From Bacillota bacterium (lineage in GTDB: Bacteria; Bacillota_A; Clostridia; Lachnospirales; WQUN01): a stretch of 13,008 bases of DNA. The translations under genes were made by a program, and so were the position numbers. Of the stretch, positions 6,851 through 13,008 are shown piece by piece (position 1 is the first letter of the stretch; the number at the start of each line of letters is the position of its first letter). The notes beneath the pieces are model-generated. The model was not told the origin of the DNA, did not search any database, and worked only from the letters and a program-made list of their open reading frames with translations. The stretch is from NCBI GenBank assembly GCA_009786175.1, contig WQTQ01000167.1, positions 1-13,008 on the forward strand, written 5' to 3'.

Positions 6851-8787
6851 TGGATTGCCGCCGCTACGTAATTGCAATATTTGTGCTTGCCCTACTGCTC
6901 CTTACCGGGTGTGGTAGGGGTGAGCTCGGTTCGCCTCTACAAAAACTGGAACAATACAACCATTATGAAATTTCAGTTGGTTACACAACCCGGCCAAATG
7001 AATCTATTGAACCCAAACTGGCAATCCTTCACCTTTCCCACAATGAATTTTTGCATTCCATAGCCAACCCGCGCAACTTCCCGTACATGCCAAGCGGACA
7101 GATTATGGCCGGTGTAGTACCGCACCACAATACAGCGGCTTTTTTAATCAGCGGGTTCTTTGCGCAGGCGGCAAACCACGCCTGTGACTACGACCTTGTA
7201 ATAATCCTTGGCCCAAACCACGAAGGAGACTTGGCGAATGTAATTTTATCCTACAAAGACTGGGACATCGGCGAGGGCGTGTTTACTAACCGGGGCTTTG
7301 TATACGACTTAATGGCAGCGGAGGGCATAAATTCCGTAGTAAGCCACCGCCATATGGAACAAGACCATTCCGCTTCCATTTTGATACCCTTTATTTATCA
7401 TTACCTGCCCGGGGTGGAAGTGGCACCGCTTTTACTAAACCGCTCCCTTAGCTTTGGTGAAACGGAAACCATTTTCCACTGGCTTAACGGGTGGATAACA
7501 CATTCCGGCAAAAACGTGCTGCTGGTTGCGTCCATTGATTTTTCTCATTTTTTGCCCGTACATTTTGCGATGGAGAAGGACAGAATAACAAAACACGCCA
7601 TTTTGTCCAATGACCTGCGAAAGCTTCATACCCTCAACGACCATTATCTGGACTCCCCCGCCGCCATGATAATTTTGCTTATGTACTTGGCAGAGCTTGG
7701 TCTTGCGCCGGAAATTGTCGCCCACACAGATGCTTCGGAATTTTTGGGCCCCGGCCTTGACGAAACAACTTCTTACATGATTATTGCCGGGGTTTGTCCC
7801 GCAAATGACACTGTACGCATACAACTTACCTTCACCGGCGACATTATGCTGCACCAAGCCCAAGCAGACGCCGCCTTTTGCCCGGTTACGGGCGTGTATA
7901 ATTTCTATGAAAGTTTTTCTGCGGTTCGTCCGTTTTTGCAAAACGCAGACCTTACAATTGGTAACCTGGAAACTGTGCTGGCCGGTAAGTTTATGGATTT
8001 TTCCCTTCACAACCCATCATTTGCAGGCAGTACCCCGGCACGGTACAGAGGCTTTCCCCTATTTTCCGCGCCGGACGAGTTTGGTCATGCACTGCGGTAC
8101 GCGGGCTTCGATTTATTGTCTACGGCAAACAACCACTCCCTTGATCAGGGGGTGGAAGGGCTTTTGCGCACGTTAGATTTTTTAGGCGAACTGGGTATCG
8201 GCACTTTTGGCACCTACCGCACCCGCCAAGAACGGGACGCAATACTGATACAGGAAGTGCAGGGCATTCGCTTTGCCTTTCTTTCCTATACCTTTGGGAC
8301 AAATGGCCAGCCAATACCACCGGGGCGGGAGTATCTTGTTAATGTTATAAACGAGAGTTTGGTAAGAGCGGATATTGCCCGGGCCAGAGAGTTTTCCGAC
8401 TTTGTAATTGTAATGCCACACATGGGTTACGAGTATGAGACTGCCGTACGTCCGCACATTCAAAACCGGGCAATGATGATGCTTTCTGCCGGGGCAGATG
8501 TGGTTATTGCAGGGCACCCACATGTTGTACAACCCATGGGCTTTGTGGATATTTCATGCCATGTTACCGGGGAAACCAGACAAGGCTTTATTGCCTATTG
8601 CCTGGGGAATTTTATTTCGTCTCAGCGGCTGCCACATACCTACGAAGGGGTAATCCTGAACCTTTATTTTGAACGAACCGGAGATACAGCCCCTGTGCTT
8701 GCCGGGTACGATTATATACAGACACGGGTAGAATTTACCCATGCCTATTGCAACAGGTCTATCCGTGTACTGCCTGCACAGAGATAA
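6847..8787 (+). CDS. Lipoprotein fusing a MEMO1-like domain to a CapA-like domain (646 aa)
   Basis: The N-terminus is a lipoprotein signal with lipobox LTGC (acceptor C22), so the protein should be lipid-anchored outside the membrane. Domain 1 (about 84-316) resembles the MEMO1 / AmmeMemoRadiSam system protein B family: VVPHHN (H93, H94), ILGPNH (H125), DHSASILIPF (H174) and ASIDFSH (D231, H234). Domain 2 (about 323-600) resembles CapA/PGA_cap, a calcineurin-like metallophosphatase fold. It has TGDIML (330-335), GNLET (372-376), TANNHSLDQG (426-435), PHMGYEYE (524-531) and GHPHVVQP (556-563), so its likely metal ligands are kept. The start at 6847 forms ATGA with the A2M stop, with GGGG about 9 bases upstream; an in-frame ATG at 6832 lacks a good site, and 6850 is an alternative. 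CapA proteins are tied to poly-gamma-glutamate or capsule handling, but no pgsB/C partner is present. Function is unknown; an envelope hydrolase or sensor acting with the A2M protein is inference. Confidence 0.85.
   Translation: MMDCRRYVIAIFVLALLLLTGCGRGELGSPLQKLEQYNHYEISVGYTTRPNESIEPKLAILHLSHNEFLHSIANPRNFPYMPSGQIMAGVVPHHNTAAFLISGFFAQAANHACDYDLVIILGPNHEGDLANVILSYKDWDIGEGVFTNRGFVYDLMAAEGINSVVSHRHMEQDHSASILIPFIYHYLPGVEVAPLLLNRSLSFGETETIFHWLNGWITHSGKNVLLVASIDFSHFLPVHFAMEKDRITKHAILSNDLRKLHTLNDHYLDSPAAMIILLMYLAELGLAPEIVAHTDASEFLGPGLDETTSYMIIAGVCPANDTVRIQLTFTGDIMLHQAQADAAFCPVTGVYNFYESFSAVRPFLQNADLTIGNLETVLAGKFMDFSLHNPSFAGSTPARYRGFPLFSAPDEFGHALRYAGFDLLSTANNHSLDQGVEGLLRTLDFLGELGIGTFGTYRTRQERDAILIQEVQGIRFAFLSYTFGTNGQPIPPGREYLVNVINESLVRADIARAREFSDFVIVMPHMGYEYETAVRPHIQNRAMMMLSAGADVVIAGHPHVVQPMGFVDISCHVTGETRQGFIAYCLGNFISSQRLPHTYEGVILNLYFERTGDTAPVLAGYDYIQTRVEFTHAYCNRSIRVLPAQR
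8759..8787. other. Tail-to-tail coding overlap of two convergent operons
   Basis: The last 29 bases of the Memo-CapA gene (stop TAA at 8785-8787, plus strand) and of the second ABC gene (stop TAG, bases 8761-8759, minus strand) are shared. No intergenic hairpin with a U-tract exists here, so at least one transcript must run antisense into the other gene before ending. Confidence 0.9.
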
Positions 8788-10465
8788 TCCGCCCGTTTTC
8801 CATTTCAACAATTTTATCTGCAGATGCGGCATTGTTTAAATTGTGTGTAGTAAATAAAATTGTATGGTTATGCCGCAGAGATTCTATCGTTTCCATTATA
8901 TTTTTTTCAGACTCTTTATCCAGCGCGCTGGTGGCCTCGTCAAAAAGCAGTACAGGGGCCTTTTTTATTAAGGCCCGGGCAATGGCAATCCGCTGTTTTT
9001 GTCCGCCGGAAAGGGTATCGCCTTTCTCACCGCAAGGTGTGTTGTAGCCATCCTCCAACTCTTCAATAAAGTCATGGGCAGAAGCCAGTTTCGCGGCGGC
9101 AATAATCTCTTCATCGCTTGCCCTGCCACCAACACCCATGGCGATATTTTCTTTTATGGTCATGTCAAACAGCTTGCAGCTTTGGTCTACATAGGCAAAA
9201 TTTTTCCGCCACCCATTCAGCGAACTTTCACTAAAAGACAAATCCCCTACAGTTATGTCAATGTCATCCCGTTCGTACATACCCATAATTGCCCTAAGCA
9301 ATGTTGACTTGCCGCTGCCCGATTCGCCAACCAACGCAACCATTTGGTTTTCGTTAATTTGCAGGTTGATATTTTTTAGGGTGTCACTGTCGGCGTCAAT
9401 ATATCTAAAACTAAAATCATTAACCGCCAGGTGATACCCGTTTGCGTCTCTGGTCACACCGGTCTTTTTAACTTCACCGCTTGCCTCATCCCTTTCGATT
9501 ATGGCAAAAACCCGCTTTGCCCCGGCAATTGGCGGCTGCAATCCCGCAAAGTTTGCACCCAACTGGCCAATGGCCGAAATTAAAGCAGAACTCATAACAA
9601 ATACTGCTGCAATTGTGTGAAACTCAATACGCCCCGTAGCCGCAAGCCAGCCGCCAAAACCGAATACCACAAGCAAGGTCAGCCAGCCTTCCACTGTGCG
9701 GAACAAAGTCTGCCCCATATTTATAAACCCGCGCCTGATTCTAAGGGTCTTTAGCCGGTTATTTTCACGGTCAAATGTAAGAAAGGCCTGTGGCTGCATA
9801 TTATAAGCCCTGATTGTTATTGCGCCGGAAAAAATATTGCTTGTCACTTTTAGTGCTTCGGCGTTTGCTTCCAATTCTTCTTTGCCCACTTTAGCCAAAG
9901 GCTCTGTAAAGCGTTTTTGCATAAAAAAGCTTACTACCCCTACGGCTAAAGACCCTAAGCCAAGCCGCCAGTCTCTTTCAAAAATAACAATGGTAGAGCC
10001 AAGAATTGTTATTATGCTCATCATGAACGACATTAACGGGCCCTGAAAAACCTGACTGGCCGTATCTGCATCTGTATTAATTGCTGCAATTCCTTCGCCG
10101 CTGTGGGCGGCATCCTCAAGCCCTGTACGTACAAACGCGCGGAAAAGCACCCGTTTCATATCTAACACGGCTTTTTCAATTATAAGAATATTGGCGTAAA
10201 TTCCCACAAGCAGCATAACTACAAATACCCCTATCATAATCCCTAAATTGGTTCCGGCAGAAATAAGTGCGTCTCTGTCGCCTGCCACAATTGCCGCCAT
10301 TACGTTACCCATAAATATAGAAAATATAAAAGCCATGGCAAAACCTTGGGCACTGTACAATGTCTGGGATAATCCATAACGGATTTTGTAAGGCTTCATA
10401 AAGCGGAACATTTTGAAAAAATATGGTGCGTCACCTTGGGTTAATTTAAGTTTTATCGTGTTCAC
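8759..10465 (-). CDS. ABC exporter half-transporter, second subunit (568 aa)
   Basis: This is a fused membrane and ATPase subunit of an ABC exporter. The transmembrane domain fills about residues 30-310, with hydrophobic segments near 36-56, 74-95, 145-180 and 260-300. The nucleotide-binding domain has A-loop Y355, Walker A GESGSGKST (380-388), Q-loop Q428, signature LSGGQ (485-489), Walker B VLLFDE (505-510), D-loop SALD and switch H541. All catalytic residues look intact. The start is GTG at 10465, two bases after the stop of the upstream ABC gene, with AAGGGGG 7 bases before it. It is almost certainly the partner of the upstream subunit in a heterodimer. Its 3' end overlaps the convergent Memo-CapA gene by 29 bp. 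The substrate cannot be read from the sequence; peptide, lipid or drug export are all possible. Confidence 0.92.
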   Translation of the reverse strand: MNTIKLKLTQGDAPYFFKMFRFMKPYKIRYGLSQTLYSAQGFAMAFIFSIFMGNVMAAIVAGDRDALISAGTNLGIMIGVFVVMLLVGIYANILIIEKAVLDMKRVLFRAFVRTGLEDAAHSGEGIAAINTDADTASQVFQGPLMSFMMSIITILGSTIVIFERDWRLGLGSLAVGVVSFFMQKRFTEPLAKVGKEELEANAEALKVTSNIFSGAITIRAYNMQPQAFLTFDRENNRLKTLRIRRGFINMGQTLFRTVEGWLTLLVVFGFGGWLAATGRIEFHTIAAVFVMSSALISAIGQLGANFAGLQPPIAGAKRVFAIIERDEASGEVKKTGVTRDANGYHLAVNDFSFRYIDADSDTLKNINLQINENQMVALVGESGSGKSTLLRAIMGMYERDDIDITVGDLSFSESSLNGWRKNFAYVDQSCKLFDMTIKENIAMGVGGRASDEEIIAAAKLASAHDFIEELEDGYNTPCGEKGDTLSGGQKQRIAIARALIKKAPVLLFDEATSALDKESEKNIMETIESLRHNHTILFTTHNLNNAASADKIVEMENGRIISVQAVHG

Positions 10466-10467
10466 AG

Positions 10468-12141
10468 TTATGCCCCCTTCTTGTCAATACTCATAATTTT
10501 GCCGTTATCCATGGTAATTACTGTGTCGCAGAAGGCAATCGCGCTTTCCCGGTGCGCGACAATGATGACTGTTTTGTTAGACGCTACTTGGTTAAAGCTG
10601 TCCAGTACGGCGGCTTCCGTAACCCGGTCAAGTGAAGACGTAGCTTCGTCGAACAAGATTACCGGGGCATCTTTGTAGAATGCCCTTGCAATAGCAATCC
10701 GCTGCCGCTGCCCGCCGGAAATATTGTCTGCGGCTTCTGTAAGTATACCGTCAAACCTATCGGGTAATGTATTTATAAAGTCCAGTATTCCGGCATCTGC
10801 GCAAGCTTTTTCCAGGCGGGGCATATCCGATACAGTATCTTCAAGGGTAATGTTTTTGCCTATGCTTTCCGGGAAAAGGAACGAATCTTGCGGCACGTAC
10901 GAGAAAATATTACGCAAATGGTTTTTTGGAAGTTCTGTGGCGTTTTGTCCGTTGATGCTTATTTCACCGCTTGTGGGTTCATACAGCCCAAGCAGTAATT
11001 TTAGTATTGTAGATTTGCCGGAACCGCTCCCTCCAATAATTGCTATTTTGCTGCCCTGCGCAATGTTAAAACTGGCACTGTCCAAAGCATAGGCAGGGGG
11101 GTTTTCATCGTTGGGTCGGCCATAGGTAAACGAAACATTGCTGAATGAAATTGCCACTTCTTTTACTTTCTCGTCAGCCCCTAAGTCTTCTTCCGGGTCG
11201 GATGTGTTATCAATAAGACGTTTTGCCCCGGCTGCAGACCTGGCAAGCCCGGCAATATTTTGCCCCATCATGGTAAGCCCGCTTGCAACCATGGTAATAG
11301 TCGTAGAAAAAGCTACAAATTCGGCCAAGGACATATTACCGTCAACCGTAGCCAGTGCCAATACCGTAACTATGACAATAATGGGGCTAAATAAAAGAGC
11401 CAGCATTGTGCCAAGTGTTAACGCAAGTGCCACTGCGGCACGTTTAAGAATTTTAAAATATTTGTTATACGCATCCATGTATCGGTCTTCAAGCACTTCA
11501 TCCAAAGAATATGCCGCCACCACCGATAAATTTTGCAGCGAGTCGTTTACAACAGCGTTAAATTTCGCCTGCGCTTCCGACATTTTTACACTTAACTTTT
11601 GCAAAGGAACGGATAGTAAAAATTGCAAGACCAACATCCCGACAGCCGCCAAAAACAGAACCCCTGTAAATTGCGGGCTTATAATAATCAGGAATATAAA
11701 GGCGGATACAAAAATTAAAAAATCTGCGATAAGGCCTAAAATACCGGACGCGATAAGATTTTCTGCCAAAGGAATATCGTTGGAGTAAATGGAAAGATGC
11801 TCGCCGCTTGCGGTTTTTTCCAAAGTAGAAAAAGGCGCGCGTAAAAAATGATTAACAAAAAGTTCACGCAGTTTAAAGGCTGCCCTTGCAGAAAACCGTG
11901 CCAAAATAACTATTGAAACAGCTGCTGCCGCTGCCCGTACAACTAAAACACCGGTAATAAGCGTGATAAAGCGAACCAGCGCGTCTACATCACCAACAGA
12001 AGCGGCCTCGTTCATTTCGCCGCTTAAAAGGTTCATTAATATCCGCCCAACAGCCACTACAGCTGAAACAATAAGAAATGACAGGATAATTGTGCTGTAA
12101 CGGAGCTTGGTTCGTTTTATCGCAACAAAAAATGATTTCAT
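10468..12141 (-). CDS. ABC exporter half-transporter, first subunit (557 aa)
   Basis: This ABC exporter subunit has an N-terminal transmembrane domain (hydrophobic segments near residues 17-38, 56-80, 133-178 and 236-295) and a C-terminal nucleotide-binding domain. Motifs are Walker A GGSGSGKST (370-378), Q-loop Q418, signature ISGGQ (474-478, I for the usual L), Walker B VILFDE (494-499), D-loop SSLD and switch H530. The chosen start is ATG at 12141, 4 bases after the regulator's stop, with GAGGAG about 10 bases upstream. A GTG at 12159 is in frame but lies inside the regulator gene and contains that ribosome binding site. The next gene starts 2 bases after its stop, so regulator and both subunits form a tight operon. 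It differs clearly in sequence from the second subunit, which supports a heterodimer. Confidence 0.91.
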   Translation of the reverse strand: MKSFFVAIKRTKLRYSTIILSFLIVSAVVAVGRILMNLLSGEMNEAASVGDVDALVRFITLITGVLVVRAAAAAVSIVILARFSARAAFKLRELFVNHFLRAPFSTLEKTASGEHLSIYSNDIPLAENLIASGILGLIADFLIFVSAFIFLIIISPQFTGVLFLAAVGMLVLQFLLSVPLQKLSVKMSEAQAKFNAVVNDSLQNLSVVAAYSLDEVLEDRYMDAYNKYFKILKRAAVALALTLGTMLALLFSPIIVIVTVLALATVDGNMSLAEFVAFSTTITMVASGLTMMGQNIAGLARSAAGAKRLIDNTSDPEEDLGADEKVKEVAISFSNVSFTYGRPNDENPPAYALDSASFNIAQGSKIAIIGGSGSGKSTILKLLLGLYEPTSGEISINGQNATELPKNHLRNIFSYVPQDSFLFPESIGKNITLEDTVSDMPRLEKACADAGILDFINTLPDRFDGILTEAADNISGGQRQRIAIARAFYKDAPVILFDEATSSLDRVTEAAVLDSFNQVASNKTVIIVAHRESAIAFCDTVITMDNGKIMSIDKKGA

Positions 12142-12145
12142 CCGC

Positions 12146-12565
12146 TTACCGCTCCTCACCCGCTAATTCGTCAAGAACCGCTTTTACTTCCTTGCTTGCA
12201 ATCAGCTTGCCGTATACTTTGCAAGAAACAACTGCTTTTCTTATTTCTTCGGGTGTAATGCTGTTTGGGATGGTGTACAAGCCAATCACACGTATCTTTA
12301 TTTTTGTATTGGCAACTATCGCATGCTCTACTTCACTTTTTGTTAATGCGCCAATGCCCATTGTAAAAGAAAATTTTACTTGCCCGTCTTTTGAGCCGTC
12401 GGTATCCAAAAATTCTTTAATGTTGTCGGCATGACCTTCCAGCACCTTGCGCGCCGCAGAACGCATAAAATCTGAACGGCTGTCGTACAGGCCGCGCTCT
12501 ACCAAGTAATCGATTTGCCCCAACTCTACGGGGCTAAGATTTACTGATACTTTTTCTGTTTTCAT
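12146..12565 (-). CDS. Ribbon-helix-helix (CopG-type) regulator of the ABC operon (139 aa)
   Basis: Residues about 4-43 match a ribbon-helix-helix DNA-binding fold: a short basic beta-strand (KVSVNLS), a first helix (VELGQIDYLVERG), a turn (LYDSRS) and a second helix (DFMRSAARKVL). RHH proteins bind DNA as dimers through the paired beta-strands. The C-terminal 90 residues are not recognised. They include IRVIGLYTIPNSITPEEIRKA and a KVYGKLIAS stretch, which look like a small alpha/beta oligomerisation or sensing domain. It does not match NikR, as the HxH and cysteine nickel ligands are missing. The start at 12565 has AAGGAGG (12577-12571) 5 bases upstream. It is the first gene of the ABC exporter operon. 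Palindromes over its own promoter suggest that it represses the operon, including itself. No toxin partner is present, so an antitoxin role is unlikely. Confidence 0.82.
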   Translation of the reverse strand: MKTEKVSVNLSPVELGQIDYLVERGLYDSRSDFMRSAARKVLEGHADNIKEFLDTDGSKDGQVKFSFTMGIGALTKSEVEHAIVANTKIKIRVIGLYTIPNSITPEEIRKAVVSCKVYGKLIASKEVKAVLDELAGEER

Positions 12566-12591
12566 AATTGCCTCCTTATGGATGTATTTTA

Positions 12592-12607
12592 GATTCCAAT
12601 TGGAATC
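12592..12607. promoter_or_regulatory. 16-bp palindrome, proposed RHH operator 1
   Basis: GATTCCAATTGGAATC is a perfect palindrome just downstream of the -10 of the regulator-ABC operon, where bound protein would block promoter clearance. Its half-site TTGGAATC (12600-12607) recurs as TTGGATTA at 12611-12618, exactly 11 bp (one helical turn) away on the same strand. That spacing suits cooperative binding of RHH dimers. Confidence 0.65.
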
Positions 12608-12611
12608 GATT

Positions 12612-12625
12612 TGGATTATAATCCA
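12612..12625. promoter_or_regulatory. 14-bp palindrome over the -10, proposed RHH operator 2
   Basis: TGGATTATAATCCA is a perfect palindrome that encloses the whole -10 hexamer (12615-12620) of the regulator-ABC operon. Together with the palindrome at 12592-12607 it forms an array of TTGGA(A/T)T half-sites. A protein bound here would directly exclude RNA polymerase. Confidence 0.65.
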
Positions 12626-12643
12626 TCATGAGAAGTTTGTCAA
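12615..12643 (-). promoter_or_regulatory. Consensus sigma-A promoter of the RHH-ABC operon
   Basis: On the minus strand TTGACA (12643-12638) and TATAAT (12620-12615) are both perfect consensus hexamers separated by exactly 17 bases. Such a strong promoter would usually need a repressor, which fits the operator-like palindromes over and just after the -10. Transcription should begin near 12608, about 43 bases before the regulator's ATG. Confidence 0.85.
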
Positions 12644-12652
12644 ACATATTTC

Positions 12653-12684
12653 AAACAAAATGTAAACAAAATTTAATTAAGTAT
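12653..12684 (+). promoter_or_regulatory. AT-rich UP-element-like tract upstream of csp
   Basis: This A/T-rich stretch directly precedes the csp -35. It contains a direct repeat, AAACAAAAT, at 12653-12661 and 12664-12672, with an 11-base period. Phased A-rich tracts in this position can bind the RNA polymerase alpha C-terminal domain. The function is inferred from position and composition only. Confidence 0.4.
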
Positions 12685-12713
12685 TTGACATCTGGTGGCA
12701 TGTATGGTAGGAT
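12685..12713 (+). promoter_or_regulatory. Putative sigma-A promoter of csp
   Basis: A perfect -35 TTGACA (12685-12690) is followed after 17 bases by TAGGAT (12708-12713, 4 of 6 consensus). Transcription would start near 12720, giving a leader of roughly 68 bases. The two divergent -35 elements lie only 41 bases apart. Confidence 0.6.
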
Positions 12714-12723
12714 GCATCTAACT

Positions 12724-12770
12724 CGTCCATACAAAGGACGAAGCTCATTTTTAATGTCCGGTACTGCCGG
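12724..12770 (+). promoter_or_regulatory. Structured 5' leader of csp with two hairpins
   Basis: Two small hairpins can form in the predicted leader: CGTCC (12724-12728) with GGACG (12736-12740) around a 7-base loop, and CCGG (12758-12761) with CCGG (12767-12770) around a 5-base loop. The second ends 2 bases before the AGGAGG site (12773-12778). Leaders of cold-shock genes often refold with temperature to expose the ribosome binding site, and this one could do so. No experimental motif is recognised. Confidence 0.4.
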
Positions 12771-12787
12771 GTAGGAGGATTTCAAGC

Positions 12788-12991
12788 ATGGAAAAGACAG
12801 GCACAGTAAAATGGTTTAATGCCGAAAAAGGATACGGGTTTATCTCTATCCAAGGTGAAGATGACGTATTCGTACACTTCTCCGCAATTCAATCAGAAGG
12901 CTTCAAAACCCTTGAAGAAGGCCAAGAAGTTCGCTTCGAAGTTGTACAAGGTGCAAAAGGCCCACAAGCCGCAAACGTGGAACGCGCATAG
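12788..12991 (+). CDS. csp: Cold-shock protein, CspA family (67 aa)
   Basis: This is a single cold-shock domain, a small five-stranded OB-fold that binds single-stranded RNA and DNA and acts as an RNA chaperone. The RNP1 motif KGYGFI (residues 14-19) and RNP2 motif DVFVHF (26-31) are intact, along with the W10 and F11 stacking residues in VKWFN. The length is normal for the family, so the gene is complete. AGGAGG lies 9 bases before the ATG. It is transcribed divergently from the RHH-ABC operon and sits alone. No terminator is visible in the 17 bases left in the window. Confidence 0.97.
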   Translation: MEKTGTVKWFNAEKGYGFISIQGEDDVFVHFSAIQSEGFKTLEEGQEVRFEVVQGAKGPQAANVERA

Positions 12992-13008
12992 TTTTTGGTT
13001 TGTGTTAA

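Noticed and set aside
11138..11788. 216-residue plus-strand open frame opposite the first ABC subunit
   Set aside because: It lies wholly antisense to a gene with all ABC motifs, has no ribosome binding site or recognisable domain, and its low-complexity serine/alanine/threonine content is typical of an antisense frame.
12146..12565. RHH protein as NikR or as a toxin-antitoxin antitoxin
   Set aside because: The nickel-binding histidine and cysteine pattern is absent, and no small toxin gene is adjacent; the following genes are ABC subunits.
1..13008. tRNA, rRNA, CRISPR array, insertion sequence, attachment site or integrase
   Set aside because: I read both strands for cloverleaf arms, spaced direct repeats, and transposase or recombinase motifs and found none that could be supported.

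Overview
The window looks like chromosomal DNA of a Gram-positive anaerobe of the Clostridia/Firmicutes type. This is inferred from strong AGGAGG-like Shine-Dalgarno sequences, near-consensus sigma-A promoters (one is TTGACA-N17-TATAAT), an N-terminal lipobox lipoprotein, a short Csp cold-shock protein, and the absence of any outer-membrane component. Base composition and codon use look even throughout. I see no insertion sequence, phage gene, tRNA, rRNA or CRISPR array, and no gene-free stretch longer than about 220 bases.

Layout. (1) Bases 1-72 form a long, nearly perfect inverted repeat just beyond the 3' end of the first gene. (2) A minus-strand gene (82-1812) encodes a compact FtsH-type membrane AAA+ zinc metalloprotease. 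(3) A divergent promoter region (1813-1978) contains a 14-bp palindrome. (4) A plus-strand two-gene operon (1979-8787) encodes a 1623-residue membrane-anchored alpha-2-macroglobulin-like protein without the thioester cysteine. It is translationally coupled (ATGA) to a lipoprotein that fuses a MEMO1/AmmeMemoRadiSam-B-like domain to a CapA/PGA_cap metallophosphatase-like domain. (5) A minus-strand three-gene operon (12565 down to 8759) encodes a ribbon-helix-helix regulator and two half-size ABC exporter subunits. Its last gene overlaps the end of the lipoprotein gene tail to tail by 29 bp. (6) A divergent regulatory region (12566-12787) carries the operon promoter, overlapped by palindromic operator candidates, and the promoter and structured leader of a cold-shock gene. 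(7) The Csp gene (12788-12991) closes the window.

How the genes may work together. The A2M-like protein and the Memo-CapA lipoprotein should both sit on the outer face of the cytoplasmic membrane. Their coupling argues for a joint envelope function, and this pair is the best candidate for an undescribed system here. The divergent FtsH-like protease could act on membrane proteins and may share control with the pair, but that link rests on position only. The RHH-ABC operon looks like a self-regulated heterodimeric exporter whose substrate cannot be read from sequence. Four listed ORF starts were revised from ribosome-binding-site position: FtsH-like to 1812, A2M-like to 1979, Memo-CapA to 6847, first ABC subunit to 12141.
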